Shown here one piece after another: positions 27,464 to 36,397 of a DNA stretch of 64,000 nucleotides; within the stretch, counting starts at the first letter, position 1; the number at the start of each line of letters is the position of its first letter. The notes under the pieces were generated by a model, which was given only the letters and a program-made list of their open reading frames with translations, was not told where the DNA came from and did no database searches. The DNA is taken from assembly GCA_017553505.1 (NCBI GenBank), contig JAFZLD010000006.1, positions 1 through 64,000 on the forward strand, read 5' to 3'. Both the position numbers and the translations under genes were made by a program. Source of the DNA: Lachnospiraceae bacterium. GTDB lineage: Bacteria > Bacillota > Clostridia > Lachnospirales > Lachnospiraceae.

Positions 27464-28704
27464 TTACATAAGTTTGAGAAGATCTTCGTAAGTCTCGCGC
27501 TTTCTAATAAGCTGAAGACTTCCGTCGGACTTCACAAGTACCTCAGCCGGTCTCGGGCGGGAATTGTATGTCGAGCACATGCTGTAACCGTACGCACCCG
27601 TATCAAGAACGCATACGAGGTCACCCTTTTCAGCCTTGGGAAGGGGTCTGTCCTTGCAAAGAAGGTCGCCCGACTCACAGATGTTACCGCATACGTTGGC
27701 CGGTGCAAGTTCTTTTCTCGAAACGGGCTTGCCGACTCTTAAAATCTCGATATCGTGCCATGAGTCATACATGGAAGGACGTACGAGCACATTCATGCCG
27801 ACGTCGGTTCCTATGAAGTGGTGGCCGGAGTTGTCCTTGGTTGCATGCACTCTGCCGAGTATTACGCTGCCTTCCGCCACGCAGTATCTGCCGGGCTCGG
27901 ACTTAAAGAGCGGAGCCTTACCGTAGTCTGCGACAAAAGAATCGATAATGGGCTCAAGACGCTTTTTGAAGTCTGCCATGTCGTATTCTTTTTCATCGTC
28001 GAGCTTATGGTAGGGGATACCGTAGCCGCCGCCGAAGTCGATGAACTCAAGGTTATCGAAACGCTTGGCAATTCTTAAAAGGTTAGCCACAGCATCAAGG
28101 TATGGCGTGGGCTCCATGAAGAGGGAGCCGATGTGCTGGTTGATACCTGCGATGGTGAGGTTGTATTTATCGCAAATCTTGAAGATTTCGTCGATGTCGG
28201 ATTCGGAAATACCGAACTTGGTCTTCTTGCCGCCGGTTACAACTTTCTCGTGGTGACCTGCGCCTACGCCGGGATTGATGCGGACCGCGCACTTGCCGCC
28301 GGGATTAAGCTCACCGTACTGCTCAAGCTGAGAAAGAGAGTCGCAGCTGGTCATTATGTTTCTGTCGATTGCGTACTGCATCTCTTCCCTCGACACGTTA
28401 TTGGGCACAAAGAAAATTCTGTCGTAGGGAAGCCTGCCGCCTCAAGCATTCTTATCTCGCCTTCGCTCATGGCATCGCAGTTGACGCCCTCTTCGAGCGC
28501 GAACTTCAAGATGTGAATGTTGGTGTTGGCCTTAACCGAATAATTGGCCGTGTAAGGGTACTTGGTAATTACCTGTGCGACGCTTTTCATGTGGGCACGA
28601 ATAACGTCTTCGTTGTATACGTAGACGGGTGTGCCATATTCTCCTGCTATATCTTCGGGATTGTTACCCTTGAAAAAATCAACGTGGTTGATATACGATT
28701 CCAT
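27464..28704 (-). pseudogene. lysA: Diaminopimelate decarboxylase, interrupted by a one-base frameshift
   Basis: The N-terminal part (from ATG 28704, AGGAG upstream) reads in one frame to about 28430 and contains the PLP-lysine motif YSVKANTN. The rest continues in another frame (HIGSLF, EPGRY, CESGDLL, DTGAYGYSM) to the stop at 27464. Around 28425-28430, adding one base after GGCTTCCC gives the continuous reading GFPYDRIFFVPNNVS, exactly what the family needs; the restored product would be 413 residues. So one base is missing. The enzyme makes lysine from meso-diaminopimelate, and ddh lies upstream in the operon. It may be a true mutation or an assembly error. Confidence 0.88.
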
Positions 28705-28722
28705 GCTAATCTCCTGTCGGAA

Positions 28723-29703
28723 TTATAATAAGTGAGCTCTGATTTCGTCGCCGGAAAGAGGGCTTAAGTAAGCGGGTGCAATGTCGAATACGGTCTTGCA
28801 GCCGGTTACGCCTTCTTTGTTAAGTCTGGCGATGGCTCTTGCATATGCAACGAGTACGGAAGCGGTGAACTCGGGGTTGGAGTCAAGCTTTAAGCTGTAC
28901 TCGATGATGGCCTTGTTCTCCTTGTTCCAGCCGATTGAGCCCGAGCGGAATACGAAGCCGCCGTGAGGGATGCCTGCGTGGTCGCGCTTAAGCTCTTCTT
29001 CGGTGATGAAGTGTACGGTTGTGTCATACTCGTCGAAGTAGTTGGGCATTGTCTTGATTTCTTTTTCAATACGGGCAAGATCTGCGCCTTCTTCAGCTAC
29101 TACGAAGCATTCTCTGGTGTGCTTCTGTCTGGTGGTAAGAGTGGGGTTCTCGCCGGCTCTTACTGCCTTCAAAGCTTCGGGAACGGGGATGGTGTACTGC
29201 TTGCCGTCCTTAACGCCGTCGATTCGTCTGATTGCGTCGGAGTGGCCCTGGCTTACGCCCTTGCCCCAGAAGGTGTAGTCGTTACCGTCGGGAAGAATGC
29301 AGTTGGCATATAATCTGTTAAGAGAGAACATACCGGGGTCCCAGCCTGCGGAAATGAGGGCTGTGTGACCGGAAACCTTAGCTGCCTTGTCAACGTTGGC
29401 GAAGTGCTCGGGAATACGAGCGTGGGTATCGAAGCTGTCGATTACGTTGAAGTACTGAGCGTACTCGGGAGTCATCTTGGGAAGGTCGGTAGCGCTGCCG
29501 CCACAGATGATGAGCACGTCGATGTCGTCCTTATAGTTCTGAATTTCGCTTACGTTCTTAACCGCTACGCCGTCTGTAAGAATCTTAACTGTTGCGGGAT
29601 CTCTTCTGGTAAATACGTATTTAAGTTCTACGTCCTTATTCTGCTTAACGGCACACTCAACGCCTTTGCCTAAGTTGCCATATCCGAGTATTGCAAGTTT
29701 CAT
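28723..29703 (-). CDS. ddh: meso-Diaminopimelate D-dehydrogenase
   Basis: 326 residues. The Rossmann start ILGYGNLGKGVECAV binds NADP; CGGSATDLP and SAGWDPGMFSLNR are family motifs. It reductively aminates tetrahydrodipicolinate to meso-diaminopimelate in one step, bypassing the succinyl or acetyl branches of the lysine pathway, and supplies peptidoglycan as well as LysA. The ATG overlaps the stop of the upstream TrmB-type regulator by four bases (ATGA) with AAGGAGG ahead, so the three genes regulator-ddh-lysA form an operon. Confidence 0.95.
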   Translation of the reverse strand: MKLAILGYGNLGKGVECAVKQNKDVELKYVFTRRDPATVKILTDGVAVKNVSEIQNYKDDIDVLIICGGSATDLPKMTPEYAQYFNVIDSFDTHARIPEHFANVDKAAKVSGHTALISAGWDPGMFSLNRLYANCILPDGNDYTFWGKGVSQGHSDAIRRIDGVKDGKQYTIPVPEALKAVRAGENPTLTTRQKHTRECFVVAEEGADLARIEKEIKTMPNYFDEYDTTVHFITEEELKRDHAGIPHGGFVFRSGSIGWNKENKAIIEYSLKLDSNPEFTASVLVAYARAIARLNKEGVTGCKTVFDIAPAYLSPLSGDEIRAHLL

Positions 29704-30413
29704 ATGTCTATGTCCTCCTTGAAATTGTTTTGTATTAGTAAGATTTTATTTCTCAATGCTTCCTTCATGACCAGCACAAGGTTGCTCTGGCCGGAATAGA
29801 GGCATTTATCGTCATCGTTGTTATTAAGTGTACCGGTCAGGACAAAAGAAGAATCCGTGATGAATCGAAGCTGTCCCTTCTCCGGGGTGGTCTTGTAAAT
29901 TGTGGCGCCTTTGAGCTTGAACTTGTCAGTCAGGATTACCACTTTCTTACCTGCTTGCACGAGTGCCTCGAGGCCGTCCCGATACTCTTCAAGCAATGTC
30001 GCCTCCGCCAGGATGTAAAGCCTTAACTCACACTTATCAAGCATGTCGGAAACCTTGTTCTTGATATTGGCGGTTCCACTTATGGTGATGTAGCCTTCCG
30101 ACATATCAGCCTTGCCCGGCGCGTGCTCCGCAAGTTCCTTGGCCCGCTTCTGAAGGTCCTTAAGCACGTTGCCTGTGTACACCGTCACATCCTCGGGAGT
30201 GTATCTGGTCACCTCTCCCTCGTACACGTATGCCGCGCCCTTGTCCACCAGGCTGCTGAGGGAGCCGTAAGCATTGGAGCGGGAAATGCCCGTTTCCTTG
30301 GCCACTTCGTAGCCCGTCATGGTGCCGTGCTTGAGTAACGCTTCATAAATCAGCGCCTCCTGACCCGTCAGCCCGAACGCTCTTAAATTGTCCAAAAATG
30401 CTTTATCTGACAT
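29700..30413 (-). CDS. TrmB-family transcriptional regulator of the lysine operon
   Basis: 237 residues. The N-terminal winged helix (FGLTGQEALIYEALLKHGTMTGYEVAKETGISRSNAYGSL, residues about 13-52) is the TrmB signature; a short helical linker leads to an effector domain with a phospholipase-D-like core (LRLYILAEATLLEEYRDGLEALVQAG). TrmB proteins are best known as sugar-responsive regulators in archaea. Being the first gene of ddh-lysA suggests it senses lysine or diaminopimelate, which is inference. An inverted repeat covers its own promoter, indicating autoregulation. Confidence 0.85.
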   Translation of the reverse strand: MSDKAFLDNLRAFGLTGQEALIYEALLKHGTMTGYEVAKETGISRSNAYGSLSSLVDKGAAYVYEGEVTRYTPEDVTVYTGNVLKDLQKRAKELAEHAPGKADMSEGYITISGTANIKNKVSDMLDKCELRLYILAEATLLEEYRDGLEALVQAGKKVVILTDKFKLKGATIYKTTPEKGQLRFITDSSFVLTGTLNNNDDDKCLYSGQSNLVLVMKEALRNKILLIQNNFKEDIDI

Positions 30414-30439
30414 ATTGTCACCGTAGTGTTCCTTTTTGG

Positions 30440-30478
30440 TACTACGTGAATAGTAATATAGGTTCTTAGTTTTGTCAA
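30440..30478 (-). promoter_or_regulatory. Promoter of the regulator-ddh-lysA operon with overlapping palindrome
   Basis: TTGACA (30478-30473), 17 bases, TACTAT (30455-30450). The inverted repeat TACTA-6-TAGTA at 30440-30455 covers the -10 box and is a good candidate operator for the TrmB-type protein encoded just downstream. Confidence 0.7.
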
Positions 30479-30498
30479 TAAAACTTTTATAAAAAGAA

Positions 30499-30524
30499 AA
30501 GAAGCCTTCTTTCGAAAGCTTCTT
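30499..30524 (-). terminator. Terminator of the small membrane-protein gene
   Basis: Perfect 11-base stem AAGAAGCTTTC / GAAGGCTTCTT (one G-T pair) with a GAAA tetraloop, followed by TTCTTTT on the minus strand. Confidence 0.85.
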
Positions 30525-30533
30525 AAATCTCTG

Positions 30534-31085
30534 TTATTCTGTTGCCGGACCGTTCTTTTCAAGGCAGGCCTTGTAGTTCTTCATGGAGTCCCACATTCTC
30601 ACAAGGAACATCGCGCTCACCACTACGATTCCCAACGCTCCCACGAGCTTAAGTCCGTTGACCGGAAGCATGGAGCAAATCGTGAACACGAACACCGCCA
30701 CCCACGCTCTGAAGAGCTTAGCACTGTAGAACTCCGCGTTTCTCTTAATCTCCATATCCCTGATGCCGCGCACCGCAAGATAGCAAAAGAAAAGTGTTGC
30801 CGTATTATAAAGTATCCCCACCACGAACGTAGACATCTTGTCGCTCGCAAGAAGGTTAAACATAGTCAAAATATACTTGGCTGTCGATGCAAATATAAAC
30901 ACTATCGACGCAGGAATAAGCTTCTTAAAAATCCGGCTCTCCGGTGTCAACACCACAAGGCCTCTCCACACCAGCAAAAATCCTACAAAATCAGGCAATC
31001 CCAGTGTAAGTCCCCACAAATTGAAAGTCAGATATGCGAAAGGGAATTTGAATATAAGAAGAAAACCCCAAAATAAATATGCCAT
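30534..31085 (-). CDS. Conserved hypothetical membrane protein
   Basis: 183 residues from ATG 31085, preceded by GGAGGATAGATAC; the open frame continues 26 codons upstream without a start signal. It has about five membrane segments (for example VFIFASTAKYILTMF, ATLFFCYLAVRGI, AWVAVFVFTICSML). I do not recognise the family. It is flanked by terminators of both neighbours and appears to be a single-gene unit. Confidence 0.7.
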   Translation of the reverse strand: MAYLFWGFLLIFKFPFAYLTFNLWGLTLGLPDFVGFLLVWRGLVVLTPESRIFKKLIPASIVFIFASTAKYILTMFNLLASDKMSTFVVGILYNTATLFFCYLAVRGIRDMEIKRNAEFYSAKLFRAWVAVFVFTICSMLPVNGLKLVGALGIVVVSAMFLVRMWDSMKNYKACLEKNGPATE

Positions 31086-31155
31086 GTATCTATCCTCCGT
31101 GTTACTTAGTACAGTATACAGCATTTGGGGATTTCTTTCTACAAGAAAAACTTTT

Positions 31156-31177
31156 GGCGGCACCTCCGGGTACCGCC
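31156..31177 (-). terminator. Terminator of helD
   Basis: GGCGGTACC / GGTGCCGCC stem with a four-base loop, followed by AAAAGTTTTT, just after the helD stop codon. Confidence 0.7.
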
Positions 31178-31183
31178 AATTTG

Positions 31184-34100
31184 TTATTTAGCCGTTCTGA
31201 ATATGTAATCTATGCAAGGTGTGTCCTCGAAACATAGGTATGTTCCGTAAGTAGGAACGGTGCATGACATAACCTTGATTCCTGCGGGTACAAGTATCTG
31301 GTAGCCCTTGGTAGACATGAACACTGCGGGGCGGTCTGCAGAGCCGTGGGAAATGTACTTGGCGGTGTTGCATAGGTCGGTCCAGGAGATGTCGTCTTCG
31401 CCGCGGCCGCTTAGGAGTTCTTTTTTGGACCAGTCGAAGTAGTTCCACCAGATGTCGGCGGCACCGTGGTACTGCCTTGCGGTCATCGGGTTCTCAGAAA
31501 GGAGTGTGGCGCCGCTCTTGGATATGAAGGTGAGCGCGCCGCTTCTCTTATCTATCTTAACCGTCAGTTTCTCAAGTCTAATCTCCAGCGAGTCGCGCAT
31601 GTCGGCGCAGAGCCACTTTACTTGAAGTTGTCTCGTGATTTCTTCGGGAAGTGCTCGGAGCTTGTCGACCGAACCTTTGGCGAAGGTAACTCTGACAGTT
31701 TCGTCGGAAATCGGTGTGATGGTCAAAGTGCCGTAACCGCCTACGATTTCGACCTTGGTCTTGTCTTTGTTCATCCACCTGACGCCGTTGTCAATCTTGC
31801 CGTGACCGATGGGCTTGAGCGCTGAAGTCTCAGGCATTGTACCGAACTCCGACTTAAATTGTTTCGCGGGCTTTTCGGCCGGCATCTTGTAGGGTGCCTC
31901 GGGCTTGTAGGTCGAAGGCATCTTGATGGCCACTTTAGAATGTGCCGGCGTATTCACGGGAGTTCTTGCGGTCACCGCGTGAACCGTAGGCTTAGGCTTA
32001 GCTACAGGCTTGTCCGGCTCGGATTTAATCGTGTTTACTACAATCTTCTTGGGACCGTACTTGTCTCTGAGTGCCCTTTCTCTGTCGCCTTCAAGCGCCT
32101 GCTCTCTTGCTATCTCCTCGCGGGTCTTGAACTCTTCCTCGTACACATAAGGTTTGATGTGGAAGTCGTCCTTGGCAAAAGAAATATTCTTTCTATCCTC
32201 AGGTACCGGATCTGCCACCAGTCCAGTGAGCTCGCCTACGTAGAATACCGCAAGCTCGTGAAGCGCTCTGGTCGCTGCCACATACAGAAGTTTCGCGTAG
32301 CCGTCTTCCTTGGGATAAGCTTCACTCGACGCATCGTAGATTATTACCGCATCGAACTCGAGACCTTTCGAGTACTCGATGGGAATGACGTAGATTCCGC
32401 TTGAGAACTCTGTGTCCTCGCCCGAGAAGTACTTAACCTCGGTGAGATTGTTCATATATTCGTAAACTGCCTTGGCCTCAGCGGTGTCCTTACAGATGAT
32501 CGCTATAGTCTCGTAGTCTTTTTCTTTCATCGCAAGGGCGCGCTTTACAACCGCCTTCTTAAGTGCTCCATCATCAACACACTTCTCGCATTCTACCTTG
32601 TCACCATGACGCACAATCGGCTCCACCGGATATATAGGGAAGGTTCCGTGGCGAAGAATATCGGTTGCAAACTCCGAAATCTCAACGGTGTTACGGTAAC
32701 TCTTCTTAAGCAGTCCGAAGTAGTCGTACTTGTCGGGAAGCATAACTTTCTTAAGCTCTTCCCAGTCCGACAGACCGCAGCCGAAGTTGATGTTCTGCGA
32801 TACGTCGCCCATGATGGTGAAGGTACATTTGCTCATGCAGTACTTAAGCGAGTTGTATATCATCATACCGAAGTCCTGAGCCTCGTCGATTACCACGTGG
32901 CTGGCTTCCTGGATGACTTCGCTTTCTTTGATACGCTTGTAGATGTAAGCGAGAGATGCGAGGTCGTAAAGGTCGGGAGTGTTCTTCTCGTAGATTATGT
33001 CAGGGTTCTTAGCCTGCTCTTTCAGCGCGAACTCCTCGTAGAGATCGAATACCGAGTCTTCCCAAAAGAACCTGTTAAAGTAGTCCTTGTATTTCTTGGT
33101 GAGTTTCTTTTGCTCCTCAACGTTATATGAGTAGTACTTACCGTATATTTCGTTCTCGAGCTTGGTCATGAGAACGTCGTTCATGCGCTCAAACTTGCGC
33201 GCCATGGGCCAGTCGGGGTACTGATGAATTACCTCTTCTATGTCGGCGCGGCTCATTATCAGGCGATTGTTCTTTTCAATCCTGATGTCCTCGCGGGGGA
33301 TATAATCCCACTCGACCTTGTCGCAGAACTTCTTAAGGCGCTTGAACCACTCGCCGGTTCCCTTGATGCCTATGCTTTTTTCTTTCTTGTCGAAGGTGCG
33401 GACCTTGTATTTCTTCTTATCCCAGTCTTCATAGAGAAGTCTGGTGAAAAGCTCCTCCATGGTCATCTGGCGGACACCGTACACATCGAGGTCCGGCAGA
33501 ACGCCCGTGATGTAATTCAGGAGCACCTTGTTACTGCCGACGATATAAAAGCCGTCGGGCTTAAACTCAGTGTCGTAGTTGTAAAGGATATATGAAATTC
33601 TGTGCATCGCCACCGTAGTCTTACCGGAGCCCGCACTACCCTGCACCAGCACGTTGTGGCGGGGATTCTTGCGGATTACTTCGTTTTGTTCCTGCTGGAT
33701 GGTTGCGATGATTTCGCTTAGAACGTTTCTTTTGCTCTTGGATAAATACTTGGTAAGAAGGTCGTCGTTGGCTACCACATCGGAATCGTAGTAGTCCTTG
33801 ATGGCACCGTCCTCGATTTCGTAGGTGCGCTTTCTCTTAAGATCGACCTTGAAGATGCCTTCCTGAGGCACTTTGTAGGTACAGATACCGAGGCTGTGAT
33901 CGTAGTACACCGAAGATATCGGTGCTCTCCAGTCGATAACCTCAGGCTCCGACGGGTTCATGGCCACAACGGTTTTACCGATGTAGAAGGTCTCCCGCCG
34001 CTTGTTTTCTTTGTCCTCGATATCGATTCGGCCAAAGAAAGGTTTCTTGCCGGCACGCTCGGCTCGTCTTAATTCGTTTCTAACTTCATTGAATCTTGCA

Positions 34101-34306
34101 TCGGTGTTGAACCACTGGGCGAGTCCTTCTTTGTCATCTACGTCGTAGACTTCGCGAAGGGACTTTAAGTCGTCCTGGAGCTTAGCGGCCTGACCCTGAA
34201 TACCCTTCAGTTTGTCTTCCGCAATCTTCTTGACCAAAGCAAGCTTCTTTTCTTCGTCTTCCCGGGTTGTTCCGTAGAAAGTTCCGGTTAACATTTTCTC
34301 ACTCAT
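31184..34306 (-). CDS. helD: HelD-like helicase with a C-terminal GH31-N-domain-like extension
   Basis: 1040 residues. An N-terminal coiled coil (15-95) and superfamily-1 helicase core match HelD, the ATPase that removes stalled RNA polymerase: Walker A GSAGSGKT (223-230), DEAQD (474-478), YRNT (537), and VAATRA (676-681). A Pro/Lys/Thr-rich linker (751-836) leads to an extra domain of about 200 residues (837-1040). Its features (YGTLTITPISDETVRVTF, LEKLTVKIDKRSGALTF, PAVFMSTKGY, CIDYIF) closely resemble the mutarotase-like N-terminal domain of family-31 glycosidases, without any catalytic barrel. This fusion is unusual. ATG with AAGGAGAGG upstream. Confidence 0.9.
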   Translation of the reverse strand: MSEKMLTGTFYGTTREDEEKKLALVKKIAEDKLKGIQGQAAKLQDDLKSLREVYDVDDKEGLAQWFNTDARFNEVRNELRRAERAGKKPFFGRIDIEDKENKRRETFYIGKTVVAMNPSEPEVIDWRAPISSVYYDHSLGICTYKVPQEGIFKVDLKRKRTYEIEDGAIKDYYDSDVVANDDLLTKYLSKSKRNVLSEIIATIQQEQNEVIRKNPRHNVLVQGSAGSGKTTVAMHRISYILYNYDTEFKPDGFYIVGSNKVLLNYITGVLPDLDVYGVRQMTMEELFTRLLYEDWDKKKYKVRTFDKKEKSIGIKGTGEWFKRLKKFCDKVEWDYIPREDIRIEKNNRLIMSRADIEEVIHQYPDWPMARKFERMNDVLMTKLENEIYGKYYSYNVEEQKKLTKKYKDYFNRFFWEDSVFDLYEEFALKEQAKNPDIIYEKNTPDLYDLASLAYIYKRIKESEVIQEASHVVIDEAQDFGMMIYNSLKYCMSKCTFTIMGDVSQNINFGCGLSDWEELKKVMLPDKYDYFGLLKKSYRNTVEISEFATDILRHGTFPIYPVEPIVRHGDKVECEKCVDDGALKKAVVKRALAMKEKDYETIAIICKDTAEAKAVYEYMNNLTEVKYFSGEDTEFSSGIYVIPIEYSKGLEFDAVIIYDASSEAYPKEDGYAKLLYVAATRALHELAVFYVGELTGLVADPVPEDRKNISFAKDDFHIKPYVYEEEFKTREEIAREQALEGDRERALRDKYGPKKIVVNTIKSEPDKPVAKPKPTVHAVTARTPVNTPAHSKVAIKMPSTYKPEAPYKMPAEKPAKQFKSEFGTMPETSALKPIGHGKIDNGVRWMNKDKTKVEIVGGYGTLTITPISDETVRVTFAKGSVDKLRALPEEITRQLQVKWLCADMRDSLEIRLEKLTVKIDKRSGALTFISKSGATLLSENPMTARQYHGAADIWWNYFDWSKKELLSGRGEDDISWTDLCNTAKYISHGSADRPAVFMSTKGYQILVPAGIKVMSCTVPTYGTYLCFEDTPCIDYIFRTAK

Positions 34307-34362
34307 GCGTCCTCTCCTTTTCTTATTGTTCCTACATGTTAGCAGAAAATTTCAAAAAGGTA

Positions 34363-34391
34363 TAGACTTGTTTTTCAAATTATGATATCAT
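34363..34391 (+). promoter_or_regulatory. Possible plus-strand promoter in front of an orphan terminator
   Basis: TAGACT (34363-34368), 17 bases, TATCAT (34386-34391). It lies between two minus-strand genes, so it could drive only the short transcript ending at 34442. Confidence 0.35.
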
Positions 34392-34407
34392 GCAAAATGA
34401 AGTGTGC

Positions 34408-34442
34408 GATGAAATATCCGAGACGGAATTTCATCTTTTTTT
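34408..34442 (+). terminator. Orphan plus-strand rho-independent terminator
   Basis: GATGAAAT-at-CCG / CGG-a-ATTTCATC hairpin (34408-34435) followed by seven T on the plus strand. No plus-strand gene precedes it; the nearest are helD and transketolase on the minus strand. It may end a transcript of about 45 bases or block antisense reading into the transketolase operon. Confidence 0.65.
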
Positions 34443-34464
34443 ATGCCTTTTTTGCAAAAGAAAA

Positions 34465-34492
34465 CCCCTTCGGAACATACGAACCGAAGGGG
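34465..34492 (-). terminator. Terminator of the transketolase operon
   Basis: CCCCTTCGG / CCGAAGGGG stem followed by TTTTCTTTT on the minus strand. Confidence 0.85.
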
Positions 34493-34508
34493 GCTTTTAA
34501 TTCAATAA

Positions 34509-35450
34509 TTATTTAAGGAAATCCTTAATGTCGGCATATACGCCCTTGCCATCGAGATGATACTTCTCAACAAGTGCGGAAGCAGAACCGGACTCACCGA
34601 AGATGTCCTGCATACCGAGCTTCTTAACGGGTACGGGATGCTTAGCGCAAAGTGCGTCGCATACTGCGCTGCCGAGACCGCCGATAACGGAGTGCTCTTC
34701 AACGGTTACAACCTTGCCGGTCTTAGTAGCACTCTTAACGATGATGTCTTCATCGAGGGGCTTAATGGTGTGGATGTTAATTACTTCAGCATCGATACCG
34801 TCAGCCTTGAGCATTTCTGCTGCCTGAAGAGCGGAATCTACACAGATACCTGTAGCAACAATTGTTACGTCCTTACCTTCTTTAAGAAGAACGCCCTTGC
34901 CCATCTCGAACTTGTAGTCGGGACGGTCATTGATTACCGGAACGGCTGCACGACCGAAACGGATGTATACGGGGCCTTCGTACTCAATAGCCGCACGAAC
35001 TGCTGCCTTAGCCTCTACATCGTCGGAAGGGCACATAACTACCATACCGGGGATGGTGCGCATAAGTGCAAGGTCTTCGTTGCACTGATGAGTAGCGCCG
35101 TCTTCACCAACAGTGATACCTGCGTGGGTAGCACCAATCTTAACGTTCAAATGAGGGTAGCCGATTGAGTTACGAACCTGCTCGTAAGCACGGCCTGCTG
35201 CGAACATTGCAAAAGAAGATGCAAAAGGAATAAGTCCTGTTGTTGCAAGTCCGGCAGCGATACCCATCATGTTACATTCTGCGATACCGCAGTCGAAAAA
35301 TCTGTCGGGATATGCTTTCTTGAATACGCCTGTCTTGGTAGCTGCAGCAAGGTCGGCATCAAGTACTACGAGGTTGGGGAACTCTGCACCGAGTTCTTTC
35401 AAAGCATTTCCGTAGCTTTCTCTGGTAGCGATTTTAACTACTTCTGACAT
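34509..35450 (-). CDS. Transketolase, C-terminal subunit
   Basis: 313 residues covering the pyrimidine-binding and C-terminal domains of transketolase (ATRESYGNALKELG, DCGIAECNMMGIAAGLA with the catalytic Glu, THAGITVGEDGATHQ). Together with the N-terminal subunit it moves two-carbon units between sugar phosphates. The split two-gene form is common in Clostridia. Its start overlaps the end of the N-terminal subunit gene by 13 bases, so translation is probably coupled and subunit stoichiometry secured. Confidence 0.93.
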   Translation of the reverse strand: MSEVVKIATRESYGNALKELGAEFPNLVVLDADLAAATKTGVFKKAYPDRFFDCGIAECNMMGIAAGLATTGLIPFASSFAMFAAGRAYEQVRNSIGYPHLNVKIGATHAGITVGEDGATHQCNEDLALMRTIPGMVVMCPSDDVEAKAAVRAAIEYEGPVYIRFGRAAVPVINDRPDYKFEMGKGVLLKEGKDVTIVATGICVDSALQAAEMLKADGIDAEVINIHTIKPLDEDIIVKSATKTGKVVTVEEHSVIGGLGSAVCDALCAKHPVPVKKLGMQDIFGESGSASALVEKYHLDGKGVYADIKDFLK

Positions 35451-36271
35451 AATGCTTCACCTACTTTCTCAAGATCTGCCATAGCAACTGCGTACTCCTC
35501 ATCGTTGGGAGCCTTGCCGTGCCATCCGCAGTTATTCTCCATGAAGGAAACACCCTTACCCTTTACAGAGTGAGCAATGATAACTGTGGGCTGACATTTG
35601 GTCTCTCTTGCTTCTTTAAATGCTGCTCTGATCTCGTCGAAATCATGAGCGTTAATCTCAATTACATGGAAACGGAATGCCTTGAACTTGTCTGCGAAAG
35701 GCTCTGCAGAACAAACTTCCTCAAGCTTACCGTCGATCTGAAGTCCGTTGTAGTCAAGGATGATGCAAAGGTTGTCAAGCTTTCTGTGGCCTGCAAACAT
35801 TGCTGCTTCCCATACCTGGCCTTCTTCGGCCTCACCGTCACCTACTAAGCAGTATACACGGTTGTCCTTACCCTGAACCTTGGCACCGAGAGCCATACCG
35901 ACTGCTGCGGAGATACCCTGTCCGAGGGAACCTGAAGACATATCTACACCGGGAATGTGTACACAGGGATGTCCCTGAAGATATGAACCAAGCTTACGAA
36001 GTGTTTTTAAATCTTCAACCGGGAAGTAACCGCGGTTTGCAAGTGTGGAATAAAGGCCGGGAGCTGTGTGTCCCTTGGAAAGAACGAAACGGTCTCTGTC
36101 GTCCTTGTTAGGATTCTTGGGATCGATGTTCATCTCTTCAAAATAAAGATACGTATAGATATCTGCTGCCGAAAGCGATCCGCCGGGATGACCCGCCTTA
36201 GCGCTGTGAACGGCGGTCACGATACCCTTACGAACTTCATTAGCCATTTTTTGAAGTTCTAAGTTAGTCAT
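35438..36271 (-). CDS. Transketolase, N-terminal subunit
   Basis: 277 residues with the thiamine-diphosphate-binding domain: SAKAGHPGGSLSAADIY, the GDGEAEEGQVWEAAMFAGH motif that binds the cofactor through magnesium, and VKGKGVSFMENN. ATG with AGGAGGC upstream. It follows araD by about 126 bases, long enough for its own promoter, although all genes from araR to here read in the same direction and belong to one pentose-metabolism block. Confidence 0.93.
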   Translation of the reverse strand: MTNLELQKMANEVRKGIVTAVHSAKAGHPGGSLSAADIYTYLYFEEMNIDPKNPNKDDRDRFVLSKGHTAPGLYSTLANRGYFPVEDLKTLRKLGSYLQGHPCVHIPGVDMSSGSLGQGISAAVGMALGAKVQGKDNRVYCLVGDGEAEEGQVWEAAMFAGHRKLDNLCIILDYNGLQIDGKLEEVCSAEPFADKFKAFRFHVIEINAHDFDEIRAAFKEARETKCQPTVIIAHSVKGKGVSFMENNCGWHGKAPNDEEYAVAMADLEKVGEALCQK

Positions 36272-36397
36272 GATGCCTCCTAAAAATGTTATTAATATAC
36301 TATCCTAAGCTACAAGTTAGCACATTTATGCACGTCAGTCCATCAAACTTCATGCTAAATATTTATCAATTCTTGCTAATTGGGGGAGTAAAACTTT

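Noticed and set aside
28354-28440. Programmed frameshifting in lysA
   Set aside because: The junction GGCTTCCCTACGA has no slippery heptamer; a missing base fully restores the family sequence.
31859-32404. Arg/His-rich open frames opposite helD
   Set aside because: They arise from the antisense of Pro/Lys/Glu codons in the linker region; no initiation signal.
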